From: Plenodomus lindquistii
Taxonomy: Eukaryota; Ascomycota; Dothideomycetes; Pleosporales; Leptosphaeriaceae
Length of the DNA: 64,000 nt
Assembly: GCA_025504975.1 (NCBI GenBank)
Contig: JANUWI010000015.1
Location: 868,001 to 932,000, forward strand
Reading direction: 5' to 3'
Shown here: in pieces, positions 16,001 to 28,340 of the stretch
Numbering within the stretch: position 1 is the stretch's first letter
Layout: the number at the start of each line of letters is the position of its first letter
The notes under the pieces: generated by a model
Told to the model about the DNA's origin: nothing
The model's database searches: none
Seen by the model: the letters and a program-made list of their open reading frames with translations, nothing else
Made by a program: the position numbers and the translations under genes

Positions 16001-19000
16001 TAACTATAGTAGTTATCTAAAGAAAGTAAAGTAGACATACTATCTAAGTTATAATACTTATATAGAAAGTTTAGCTTACTATTTATATTAGTTATAAATT
16101 TATTTAACTTTTAACTACTACTAAATAGTAGTAGAAACTAAAGTAATATATAGACTTATAAAAATAATACAATTACTATTAATTCTAGAATTATAATAAA
16201 TATTTTTTCTAATTTTATTTTTATTATACTTAAAATCTATATAATATTTATTATAGTATACGCTTATCTATTTCTATACTATATAGTATAAAGATTATAG
16301 ACTATAGTAAATATTAAATATTAGCTCTAGAAAGTAATTACTACTACTACTTTAGCTTTTTAGTAGGCTATATAATAGAAAACCTATTATAATAGAGTTT
16401 TCTACTCTATCTATATTAAGTAGTTATCTATAGCGCTTATAAATAGTACTATAAATAGATTCTATAGCATTTACGCTCTAACTAGATTTAATCTAGCGTA
16501 TAATATAAAAGTTACTACTATATTTTAAAATAGTAACTAGATATATCTAAAGACCTAAAATCTTTATGTATTAATTTAAATTAGAGGGTTATTCTAGGCG
16601 TATTATAATATATTAATTTTTTAATTCTAAAAGCCTATTTAGTATTAGCCTAGCTTAAAAATTAAAACTAGCTATAATACTTTCTAGTATAAGTATTAAT
16701 AGTTATCTATTTAACCTAATAAATTATTTTTAATATATCCGCTTTAAAAGCCTTCTAATTTACTAGAAAAGGCGTATTTTAACTTAGACCTAATATAAAA
16801 AGCATATAATCTTCTCTATTATTATAATTTTTTATAGTTTATAATAGCTATAATTTTAGATTTTCTAGCTGCTATAGATAAAAAGTATAATTAATACTAA
16901 ATAGTTAAATAAACTAGACTCTTTAGGTACTTAAATAGTTTTTTAATATATTACCTAGTAGTATACTACACTAAATTATAAATAGCTAAGTATAAAAATA
17001 CTCTACTATAAAAAATATTACTTTAATAAAAAATAATTAAGTGTGTTAATACTACTACTATATAATTATACTTACTAAATATAATAGCGTTAAAATTCTA
17101 GCCTAATAATATTTATAAAGTAGTAATATAAAAAAAAATAGTATCTAATTATTTTTAGTAGTTAAAGTAAAGAGATTTTTATTTTATTTTAAGTTTAGTT
17201 TTTAAATATAGGTATATAAATCTATAGTTTTATAGTTTTATTAGATGTATTTTTAATATAATACTAGTTATTTTTATACTTTTATTTACTTAGATCTATC
17301 TATAAATTAAAAAATATAATAAATGTTTTTTTAGAATTAGAAGGCTAGTCTATACTAGCCTAGAGACTTTTTAGTTAATAGTTATTTTTAAGTATACGTT
17401 CTAGAGATATTTTACTATCTATAGAAAATCTAATTAACTTTACTAGCGTTTTAGGTATTTTATCTAGTAATATAAACAGCTTTACTAAAAAGATATATAG
17501 CTAGTAGCTATATCTATACTAAGTAATATATACTTCTATATTATATAACCTATTATATAGCATTTATATATTATTTTTAAAAATAAAGAACTATATACTT
17601 TTATTTAATAGTACTTCTATTTTTACTAAGTTCTATACTAAGTTATAAATAGAATTAAAGTAAAGTTATTTTTTATATAAAGTACATATACTTTCTAAAG
17701 CTAAATTAAGCTTTATAATATTATATATAAAAAAAAAACTTAGTAATACTAACTAAACTAGAAATATAAATATTAGCTAAAATATACTTTTTATTTCTAT
17801 ATTTAAGCTATATATATACTTATTTAAATCTATTAATATTTTTAAACTATTATAGCCTAAATATTTTAGGTAAAGTACGCTTTCTATATATTACGCCTTA
17901 AAATAGTTATAATAATACTAAAAAAAAACGCTAAAACTCTAAACTCTAATATTATTCTCTATAAAGTAAGTTATAATCTCTATAATAGTAAATATTAGAG
18001 GTAGCTAAATAAGTAGGCTTTATTTAAAATTAAATAGTTTTTTATCCTCTATATAATTCTTGCTACTATTAAAAAAACAATTCTAAAGTATATTATATAC
18101 TTAATAGAATATACTCTAGAGTATTTAATAGCGCTTTTATAGGTATACTTATAATTATTAGTAGACCTAAAATATAAGTATTTACTATGTATTTTTATAG
18201 CATAAATTCTTTATTATATAATAAAAATAATTAATTTTAGTAGTAGTATATTTATGCTTATTCTATTTATAAACCTAGAACTTTCTATTCTAGTATAAAT
18301 TAGCTGTAAGTATATCTAGTATAATAGAAAGTCTATAGTATTAAAGCTTTATACTGTATAGTCTATCTAAAATCTATACCTAATTTTACTAGTTTTTTAT
18401 AATAGGCTTTTTATTTTTCTAAAGCTTTTTAATCTAGCTGTAATGTTTAATATAAAGTAGGATAACTTCTATAAAATTGCATTTATTTAAGAGATTTATA
18501 ATATAGTATAGATTCTATAAAGATATCTATAGTAGTAAAAAGTTCGCTTTATAATAAATAATAAGAAAAATTATTTTAATAGTAAAAGAGTATTTATTTA
18601 AAAGTAAATTAGCTACTAGCTAAAATACTAAAAGTAGTATGTTTTTAAACTATAGAATTTTAGCTAAAATATATCTATTAATTTAGTAGCTATATTACCT
18701 ACCTACTACTATATTAAAATAGTAATTATAGAAACTAGTTAATATAATATCTAGTATCTCTAACTTATCTATTATAGAGAAGTAAATAGTTACTTTAAAT
18801 AAGTTACTTTACTAATATTTATTTATAGTAGTAGATTTAATTATATTTTTTATAACTAATTTTTACTTTATACTATAACTATAATTAACTAGCTTAGATA
18901 GTATATTATATTTACTAATACTACTTTTTAGCCTTTTACTTTTTTCTACTAAAATAGCTATTATTTATGTTAAGTCTAGTACTATATAGTATAGTAAATA

Positions 19001-19455
19001 CTAAATTTAACTAACCTAAACGTTAAGTAATAAAATGTTTATTTATAAAAGCTATAGCTATATAAAAAAAATCTATATATATATAGAACTATTTAAATTA
19101 ATAATAAAACTTAGGTTATTTATAATGCCTGCGCTCTAGGCTTAAGTATATAATATACTTAGAATATTTATAGTAGCTTAAAACTTTAAAATCTATTACT
19201 AATTTACAATTTCTAATACTTTATTTACTTTAAACTATAATATAAGCGTTTATCTCTAATATATAGTATATTTACTAGTATTATAATTCTTTAAAACTAA
19301 TATTATATAGAATATATTTATTATTATAAGTATATCTATAAATAGGCGCGATTAAGCTCTAGACCTATTAGAAAGTATATAGCCTATTTTACTTATAAAG
19401 TTTAAATGTATATCTAGAAGCTACTACGTTTATAACTATCTAACTATATAATTTT
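10091..19455. other. Unassigned RIP'd DNA, no recognisable gene
   Basis: TpA-rich sequence without an open frame, repeat array or protein motif I can support. Scattered short A or T runs occur. Transposon debris is the likely origin, inferred from context only. Confidence 0.45.
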
Positions 19456-19458
19456 TTT

Positions 19459-19719
19459 ACTTATAAACCTTATTTATATAAACTCTCTATTTATATAAAT
19501 TTTTTATTTATATAAGTTTTTTATTTATCTAAACTCTCTATTTATATAAATCTTTTATTTATATAAACCTTTTATTTATATAAACCTTCTACTTATATAA
19601 ACTTTTTATTTATATAAATATTTTATTTATTTAAACTTTTTATTTATATAAACCTTTTACTTATATAAATCTTTTATTTATATAAACTATTTATTTATAT
19701 AAACCTTTTTTTTATATAG
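19459..19719. repeat. 17-bp minisatellite, about 15 units
   Basis: The consensus unit is TATTTATATAAACCTTT, repeated head to tail. The variation is mostly at the last four or five positions (CTCT, CTTT, TTTT) plus a few C/T changes such as TACTTATA. The first and last units are imperfect (a seed near 19459 and a truncated unit near 19705-19719). At 17 bp it is not codon-periodic. The array is not recognisable as telomeric. Confidence 0.9.
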
Positions 19720-22700
19720 GCTGTGCTTTAATAAGCGTATTAAACTTAATTACCTCTAGATTTATAGCTTTTATTATTTATTTTTATATTACCTTTTTAA
19801 TTTTACGCTAGAAGCTATTTAAATAGATAATAGGTAGAAGTATAGTAATAATTTTAATTATAGTTATAATATTAATCTATTAGATTATTTAGATAATCTA
19901 TTCTTTTATATAAAGTATTATATTCTAAATTAGATAACTAGTAATACTAGTCTAAATTAATAGTAAATATATAGTAATAAAGAGTTTTATTAGAAAGTTT
20001 AATAGAGTGCTACATGTTACTATATTATTCTAAAGCTATATTTATAACATTTTAATAATTGTGCTAACTTCTAATATTAGAAGAGGTATAGATAGACGTT
20101 CTACTAGGTTTTAAATAGTTTTTAAAGCATTTAATTAGTACCTTTTTTTATAATTTTAGTAAAAACGTTATTAAAGACTTTAATAGATTAAAGGTACTAA
20201 GAGCTAAACTTAATAAAAGTTTTAAAAAAAGTAGACTATCTAAAAAGTATTATAAGTAGAATATTAAAATCTACTATTAACTTTATAAATTATTATATAG
20301 ATGTATAGCTAGTAAAATAGTTTATTTACTCTATCTAAAGTTATTACATCTAATAGCTAGAATATAATATATTTAAAGAAAATAGTAGATAAACTTAATA
20401 AATTAATAGCTATAGTAAAAAATAATATTTATTATGTATATATAGGTAGTCTATTAAATATTAATATATAAAGTAGTTTAATCTATTTATAATAAAAACC
20501 TAATATTAGTATATATAGACTAGAGAAATTCTAGTATATTTTTACTCTACTTTAGAGTAGTAAAGCCTCTAATAGTCTAAATAAACTATATTTACTTATT
20601 AGTGTGTTATTACTAGAGTACGTAAAAACCTATTTTACTATTAATATTAAAAATTCTACTCTTTTTTTATTACTACTTACTTTCTACTATATTATACCTC
20701 TAAGCTTCTATAATATAATATATTTTATCTTTAATACTATTATTATAAATGTGTTAAAAGTAATTAATAGTTATTTAGCTAGGTTATATAACTATATAGT
20801 AGCGTAATTAAAGTCTAATTTAACTAATTATATATTTCTAATATTTTTATAGTTATAAATTCTAGTTTTCTACGTATCTATACTAATACTAGAGAATTCT
20901 AACCTTAAACTATTAGTATTTATAAATAAATAACTATATAGTAGTATTTTAACTATAATTTTAAACTTTAATACTTTATAGTCTACGTAATATAAAATAG
21001 CCTTTAAAAAATAAAAAGGCGTACTATTTAGTTAAGTTTATAATATATTTTAGTTTATATTATAGAAAGTAAATTTTATATTTAAGCTTATATAGTTATA
21101 GGTTTTTTATATATTTATTAGTAGTCTATAGTAAAATTTTATATAAGTATTATATTAGATTCTAGAAATTAATATAGTTATCTATTACTTTAATATTAAA
21201 ATACTAAGCGTATTTAATTTCTTAAGCTTAGTAAATATATATACTTTATATGTTTTATAAATTACTTACTAGAACTATAATACTATATAGCAGCTTCTAT
21301 TTAGAATTACTTTATTATAAATAGATTTTAAGTTACTACCTATTTAGTAGTAATTTATAATGTTTAAAAAGTTATAGAATAAACTTTATATAATTTAGTA
21401 AGTAATAAAATAAAGTTTTTTTTTTATTACTATCTAATATGTATTAGTAGCACTGCTTAGGCTTAGTATAGAAGTTTTATTATTATAAAAATACTTTATA
21501 AATACTTCTAGTTTATATTAATACCTATACTATAGTTAGAAAGTCTTTTATATATAAATATAAAGAAAGTACTATTAAACTTAAAATCTTTTAGTAAAAC
21601 TATAATACTATATATAATCTCTATTCTACTAGACGTAGTTAAAGCTGCTAGCGTAAAATTATTAGAATACATCTATTTACTAATAGAGAGTAATATTTTA
21701 AGTCTATAGTTTATTTTTTTAAATTAGAAAAGTTATTTAGTATTACTATAGATATTATAACCTATAGTAGTTTATAAGTCTAAAAGGTAGTATTAGTCTA
21801 TATTAGACTATTTATTAAAAAAAAAAACTTAACTAGATTTAGAATAGATATTTATAAAGGTATATATTATATATATAAAAGTTATTGTATTTAGATTCTA
21901 TATATAGAAGTTTTAAGTATATATTAACTATAAATTATAAATAGTATAAATATAAATTAGTAAATAAGCTAGCACTTAATTAGTAAAGTAAGCTACGCTT
22001 CTATACTCTTTTATAAAAAATAGAAAAGGTTTTAAAAGTATAGAAAGTAGTAAATTTATTTAATACATATTAATATTTATAAAGTTAATTCTCTAATAAG
22101 TAAAAGGGTTTTAGAAGTAGTTCTAAATTTTAAGTAGTTTTTTATCTAAATACTATTTATTTATCTCTATATTATAGCAGCATTGCCTATTAATATTATA
22201 GAATACTAGAAATTTTTTATATATTATTTACTTAGACGCTTTTACCTATCTAGTTAATAATTAAATAGTAGTATAATAGAGTAGAATTATCTATAGTCTT
22301 TTATTTTTAAATATTTAGACTAGGCTTTATCTAGATAAAATATATTTAATATCTTTTTATATAATTATAATCTATAATTATAGAACTTTTAATATAACTT
22401 TTTAGTCTACCTAAAATATACTCTAGGTATAGTAAAACTAGTAGCTATATATATTACCTTTCTAAATTACTATTTATACTATTTAAATACCTGTATATAG
22501 GCTTTTATATAGCTTTTAAAAATTAATAACCTAGAGAATACATTTAAAATATAGGCTAATTTCTTAACTAGTAATAACTCTATATAAAATCTACTCTAGT
22601 AATCTATAATAAAATAGACTAAAAATAGCTATTAATTTAATACTTTTAAAATAATACTATAAAGTGTATATTAAAATCTATAGTAAAAAGATTAACGTAG

Positions 22701-22776
22701 ATAGTTAGAAGTATAATAAAAATACTAGAAAGTATATACTTTTACCTCTAGATACTTCTATAAAAGCTGCTCTAAC
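19720..22776. other. Unassigned RIP'd DNA
   Basis: No assignable gene. A 67-codon frame at 20604-20807 is discussed among the rejected items. The sequence approaching 22776 is ordinary RIP'd DNA, which makes the sharp change in base composition at the left edge of the following element easy to see. Confidence 0.45.
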
Positions 22777-23511
22777 GTTAGGCAATTCTATTGTATAGTA
22801 AATTAAGTAAGTAGATAGAAAGTAACGTAAATAGCTAGTAATTAACGTTAATTACTAATTTACTACTTTTACTCTACAAGGCCTTTGTTCACGTAGTTTA
22901 CTAGTAATTTACTAGTAAATAACGTAAGTAATATAAATTACTTTAAATACTATTTTTATTTAATTTACCTTGCTTACCTTGCTTACCTTCTAGACCCCTG
23001 CTAGTTTAAAATAAAAAAGAACTTTACTTTTTTAAACTTTTTTAAGTTATATAACAACGTACGCAATTAATATAATAATATAATAGAAGTTTTTAAATAC
23101 TAAAATATTACTTTTATAGGCTTAGCGCGAAAAAAAAATATAGTTTTATTATCTATTTAAACTATTAGCAGCCCCTGTAAATTATTTTTAAGCAAAGAAT
23201 ATTAAAACTTTTTAGTAAATAATTAATAACTATTAAACAGCTAGGCCTAAAATAATAATTTTTTAACTAATTTATAGCTAAATATGTATTCTATATTATT
23301 AGAATTTTAACTATCTAATTAGAACTAGTTTTAATTTTTTTAGTGTTTAACGTTTGTGGGATTAATAGGGTAAGCGAGGTAAATAAAGTAAATTAAGCTA
23401 TTTATGTTAGCTATACTACTTAAGTCTTTTTCTAGTTATTTACTAGTAATTCAATTTATTTATAATACGCTTAGTAAATAACTAGAATGCTATAAAAAGT
23501 TTTTTCCTAAC
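22777..23511 (+). mobile_element. 735-bp TIR element, left copy (lightly RIP'd)
   Basis: The element begins GTTAGGCAATTC and ends TTTTTTCCTAAC, so it has short terminal inverted repeats (GTTAGG/CCTAAC). An inverted copy of the same 735-bp length lies at 24162-24896. Subterminal structure includes a doubled TTACCTTGC motif near 22970-22990 and a related inverted GTAAGCGAGGTAAATAAAG motif near 23370. There are also palindromic tttactagtaa-type sites. It retains many CpA and TpG (for example around 22880-22895, 22990-23000, 23168-23180 and 23345-23360), unlike its surroundings. No coding capacity was seen, so it is probably non-autonomous. Superfamily not determined. Confidence 0.8.
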
Positions 23512-24161
23512 AAATAGTTTTTAGAGATAGTTATAAAAAAAGTAACGCGTCTAATTACTTTATTAATAGAATCTATTTTACTATAGTTTACTATATATAA
23601 CTTTTATTAGCTTATAAATATAAATTATATAGTTAAACCTTTATTTAGATCTATAGATATTATAAATTAAGCTCTAAAAGTTCTAAATAAGTAAAATAGA
23701 CCTTTAATAGGCTATAAAGTTAATATTATTACTATACTAGATTATAAAATTAAGGTTTAGATTAAAAAGAATATAAAAATTAAAATAGAAACTATATAAT
23801 ATTCGCAGATAATAAAGGCATTAATAAAAAATAGTTAGTTAAAAGATTATAGCATTTATTTTATTAGGCTTTCTATAAAAAGGTTAGATTTTATATAGAT
23901 AACTATAAATATTACTTAAGATTTTATAAATAGTTTTATATACTTAGAATAAATAAAATAGATAATTTTAGTCTAAAGTGCTTCTAGACTTAAAAGTTTT
24001 TTAAAACTAATAACTACTATACTATTAAAATTAATTATTTTAAAGTAGTATTAAGTTTATTTTATAGAGCTATATTTTTATTAATCTACGTCCGCTTTTA
24101 GTAAAAAGTTATAGAGAATTTTCTATTTACTAGAAATATTATTATACTAAATCTATATTAC
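23512..24161. other. 650-bp spacer between the inverted 735-bp copies
   Basis: AT-rich and TpA-rich like the rest of the window, hence more RIP-affected than the two flanking arms. It has no long open frame and no motif I recognise. It could be the pre-existing isochore between two independent insertions, or the interior of a composite element whose 735-bp arms act as long terminal inverted repeats. Confidence 0.5.
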
Positions 24162-24896
24162 GTTAGAAAAAAACTTTTTATAGCATTCTAGTTATTTACT
24201 AAGCGCATTGTAAATAAGTTAAATTATTAGTAAATAACTAGGAAAAGACTTAAGTAGTGTAGCTAATGTAAATAGCTTAATTTACTTTATTTACCTTGCT
24301 TACTCTATTAACCCTACAAACGTTAAATACTATAAAAATTTGAAACTAGTCCTAATTATGCAGTTAAAATTCTAATAATATAGAATAAATATTTAGCTAT
24401 AAATTAGTTAACAAATTACAATTTTAGGCCTAGCTGTTCTATAGTTATTAATTATTTACTAAAAAGTTTTAGTATTCTTTGCTTAAAAATAATTTACAGG
24501 GGCTGCTAATAGTTTAAATAGATAATAAAACTAGTTTTTTTTTCGCGCTAAGCCTATAAAAGTAATATTTTAGTATTTAAAAACTTCTATTATATTATTA
24601 TATTAAGTGCGTACGTTGTTATACAACTTAAAAAAGTTTAAAAAAGTAAAGTTCTTTTTTATTTTAAACTAGCAGGGGTCTAGAAGGTAAGCAAGGTAAG
24701 CAAGGTAAATTAAATAAAAATAATACTTAAATTAATTTACATTACTCACGTTATTTACTAGTAAATTACTAGTAAACTACGTGAACAAAGGCCTTATAGG
24801 ATAAAAGTAGTAAATTAGTAATTTATATTAATTACTAGCTATTTATATTACTTTCTATCTACTTAGTTAATTTACTATACAATAGAATTTCCTAAC
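24162..24896 (-). mobile_element. 735-bp TIR element, right (inverted) copy
   Basis: On the minus strand it begins GTTAGGAAATTC and ends TTTTTTTCTAAC, colinear with 22777-23511. My hand alignment gives roughly 48 differences (about 93-94% identity), with about a third transversions and a pair of compensating 1-bp indels. That is not the near-pure transition pattern of the LTR pair elsewhere. If one more base is counted on each side, the copy reads TA, CGTTAG ... CCTAACG, TA, which would fit a TA target-site duplication as in Tc1/mariner. The left copy does not show this cleanly, so the superfamily stays open. Confidence 0.8.
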
Positions 24897-27540
24897 GTAG
24901 GTTCTATTAAACCTAAATAAAATCCTTTTCTTTATAGATAATAGTTCTGTAATAACTCGAATAAGTTTTCTAAAGGAAATAGAATTTACTATTAGGTACT
25001 AAGCTAATTTTCTAGAGAGTAAAAAAAACTAGTTATAGGCTACTTTATATATATAGATTATAAATTAACTTTACTATAACGTAGTAAAATAGGCCTAGTT
25101 TTTCTATCCTTTTTTTAACTATTAGCTAAATATAGAGATTATAAAGTCTAGTCTAGATAGATTAGCTTTTAAGTATAGGCTTCTATACTATAAGTACTTA
25201 ATTAGCTTTTTAAATATAGATAACTCTACTTTAGTATTTTTAAGCGTAGTAATTAGTATATTTATTTACTAATATTTAAGTATATAACTAGAAAATTAGT
25301 AGTATACGCTTTTTAATAGGTAATACTCTATAATATTTCTATTTACTATATATTATTATGCCTTTTAAAGGTAGTAAGTGCATTGTACTTAATAAAATAA
25401 TAATAGAGATAGAAATTTTACTAAGGGAATACTAATAGTTAATAATAATATAGAAGTACTATATATATAGAAAGTAATAGATCTAGACTTAAAAATATAC
25501 TAGAATAGTATAGTAAGCTTAGCTATCTATTAAAAAAACTTAGTAGTTTTATTCTATAGTTAATTAGATTTTTATCTAATAATATATTAGAATATAGAAG
25601 ATTATTATATAGAAATTATAGCGCATTTTTAAAAACTTGTTCTACTAGGCCTAAACGTGTTTAGAAAAAGTAACTAAACTATTTAACTTTTTTTTCTATT
25701 AGTCTATTTATACTATACTTACTATTAGTTTTTATATATATTATAGTACTATATACTAGTTACTTTTTAGTTTTTATTAGCTTAGCTAATACTAAAGTCT
25801 TTTTAGTATCTAGTTTATAGTAGAATATATAAATATTTAATAAAAGTAGCTAGGTTTTAGCGCCTAGATAAAAAATTAGTAGAGTAAAGTCTAGATAAAT
25901 AAATTTTTATAGTATATAATATAAAGCTCTACTCTTTTTTATATATTAGTTAATATTATTTTTTAGCTTTTTTTTTTTCTAGCTATAGCTAGAATATTCT
26001 ACTAGTATCTACTTAACTATTTTATTTTTAACTATATTAAAGGCCTTTTTTTTTCTTTTCTTTTTAGTAAGTTATTAATAGATCTACTAAATTTAGTTAT
26101 AGTATAGTATTAGTAGGAGTTTATTAACTAGACTAGTTTTAAAACTAGTAGTTTTTTTTTTAGCTACTAGCTTTTATTACTCTAGATAACTACTTTACTT
26201 AATTTTAGATAGAACTATAACTACACTTTAAAAAGCTTTTTAGTAGATATACTTTATATACTAGCTTTTTATAATAGATATATAATTCTTAGTTTTCTAG
26301 TAATATAGAAATATATAAATATAAAATAGCCTCTCTATATATAGCTAATTACTCTAATACTTAAAACTTTTACTAGAAAACTTTTATAAACTTAGCTTTA
26401 TAGAGAATATAATTTAAAATAAACTAATTTTATTTATATATTATAAAATCTATAACTACTACTTTTTTTTTATACTAGTAGGCTTGCTAGAGACAATTTT
26501 CTATAGTATTTATAAATTAAAAAGTATTAGTTTAGTATTATTAGTATAATCTAGGCCTGCTTTAGCTATAGAAAATAGTAATAGTTAATATAAATCTAGT
26601 TTTTAACTTTTTAGAAGCTTTAAAATACTATACTATTTAAGTATATACTTCTATTTAGAAATAGATAGAAATACGCCTAGATACTATAGTTATAATTTAT
26701 ATAACTTTAGTAATAGACTAGTATCTAGAGAATTAGTATATATAGATAAATTAGTAATATATACTATTATAAAATTAATATTATTTAGTTTAAATCTTTT
26801 ATATAGCTAATTACGTTAATATATAAAAAAAGGTTAAGAAATAGATAGTTTACTTACTATTTAGTCTTCCTCTATTTATATAGAGAAGAAGTTATTCTAA
26901 TAATTTTATTAAAGTTAATACTTTTTTAACTATTTAAAAGGATATAAAGCTTTTTAGTAGAAAAAATTTTAAAAATAAATGTAGAGATAGTGTCTAAGTT
27001 CTCTATTAGAATTATAGAAAATAATTTATTTATTAAAAAGCTGTAGTTAGTTTATAAAGTATCTAGAGAAAACTCTTTAATATATAAAAGGCTAGGCATT
27101 AATATATATAATAGGCTATAGAAAAGTGCTTATATAAAGTAAATACTTTTATAAAATAATAGAAAAAGTAATATTACTAGGTCTACGCCTTTATATATAT
27201 TACCTTTTTAAATCTATAAAAGCTAGAAAGACGTATAATAAGTAAAATTAATATAATATATAAACTCTAGGTTTTTTAAATAGTTTTAGAAGCGTAGTAG
27301 AAGATTTTAGAAGTTTTTTATAAGGATACTAGTTCTAGTATTGCTTTCTCTACTTAAGTAGATATTATAGTTATACTCTAATCTTTTATTTCTAGTATTA
27401 GAAATAGAATTTATAATAACTAATACTACTTTTTTTCTAGTAATTAAACTTTACTCTATTTAAACTTCTTTTTATTTTTTATTTTTTATATACTAAGCTT
27501 TATTTTCTACTTCTAGTTTTTACTCTATACTTTTATTCTT
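24897..27540. other. Unassigned RIP'd DNA
   Basis: No supported gene or repeat. Strong TpA bias resumes immediately after the right 735-bp element. The last few hundred bases could belong to the same dead minus-strand coding sequence as the following repeats, but I could not follow a frame. Confidence 0.4.
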
Positions 27541-27544
27541 AAAA

Positions 27545-27890
27545 GCTAAGTTTTCTAACTATACATTACGTATAAAATAACTCTAAGAGTTAAATATTAC
27601 TATAGGCGTTTTTAGTAGATTTTCTAGTATATTAGGCGTTTTCTACTTTACTTTTTTATTTTAAAGGGCTAAGTTTTCTAACTATATATTATATATAAAA
27701 TTAGTTTAAAAGTTAAATATTACTATAGGCGTTTTTAGTAGATTTTCTAGTATATTAAATATTTTCTACTCTACTTTTTTATTTTAAAAAACTAAGTTTT
27801 CTAACTATATATTACGTATAAAATTAGCCTAAAAGTTAAATATTACTATAGGCGTTTCTAGTAGATTATCTAGAACTTTATTAGAATTAT
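27545..27890 (-). repeat. 123-bp tandem repeat (41 codons), about 2.8 copies
   Basis: The motif CTAAGTTTTCTAACTATA recurs at about 27546, 27669 and 27792, a period of 123 bp, exactly 41 codons. Read on the minus strand, one frame stays open apart from stops at codons that RIP makes from Gln, Arg or Trp. That frame gives a repeat with recurring TPIVIFN and LENLA segments. Copies differ mainly by transitions. Inferred: an internal tandem repeat of a dead protein gene, possibly of a transposon gag-like protein. No family recognised. Confidence 0.7.
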
Positions 27891-27899
27891 TAAATAACT

Positions 27900-28340
27900 T
27901 TTACGTAGGTAATTATACGTAAAAACTATATAATATATTTTCTAAAAGCTTTTAGCTTTATATATTATCTATAAATTCTACTAATATTATATTATTAAAT
28001 AGATTACTAGTTAGTTAGTAAAGCGTAGGTCTATTAACTAGTAAGTTAAATTTTACTAGAGAGAATTCTAATAAATTATCTAGTACTCTATTAGAAATAC
28101 TATAGAGACTTTATATAAGTGAATATATATTAGAACTAGATAATATATTTCTAGAACGTTTTTAGTTCTATATATTATCTATAAACTCTACTAATAATAC
28201 TTTATTAAATAGATTACTAGTTAGTATTCTATTATTTAAATTCTATACTAAAGCGTTATCTACTCTATTATATATACTTTTAGAATTATTTAAGCTCTAC
28301 GCTAGAAAATTATCTACTCTATTATAAATGCTTTTAGATA
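27900..28340 (-). repeat. 210-bp direct duplication and 54-bp tandem repeat
   Basis: A segment containing tattatctataaa..ctactaata occurs at about 27962 and again at about 28172, 210 bp apart (70 codons), with flanking similarity including tagattactagttag. Just downstream, atctactctattata recurs at 28258 and 28312, 54 bp apart (18 codons). All periods in this neighbourhood (123, 210, 54) are divisible by three, so the stretch from about 27.5 to 28.4 kb probably derives from one repeat-rich coding sequence. Function unknown. Confidence 0.55.

Noticed and set aside
20604..20807. A 67-codon plus-strand open frame starting ATG, hydrophobic (rich in Leu, Ile, Phe, Tyr)
   Set aside because: Its composition is what random TpA-rich DNA gives, there is no recognisable domain, no similarity that I know, and it lies in RIP'd sequence. 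The only support is absence of a stop.
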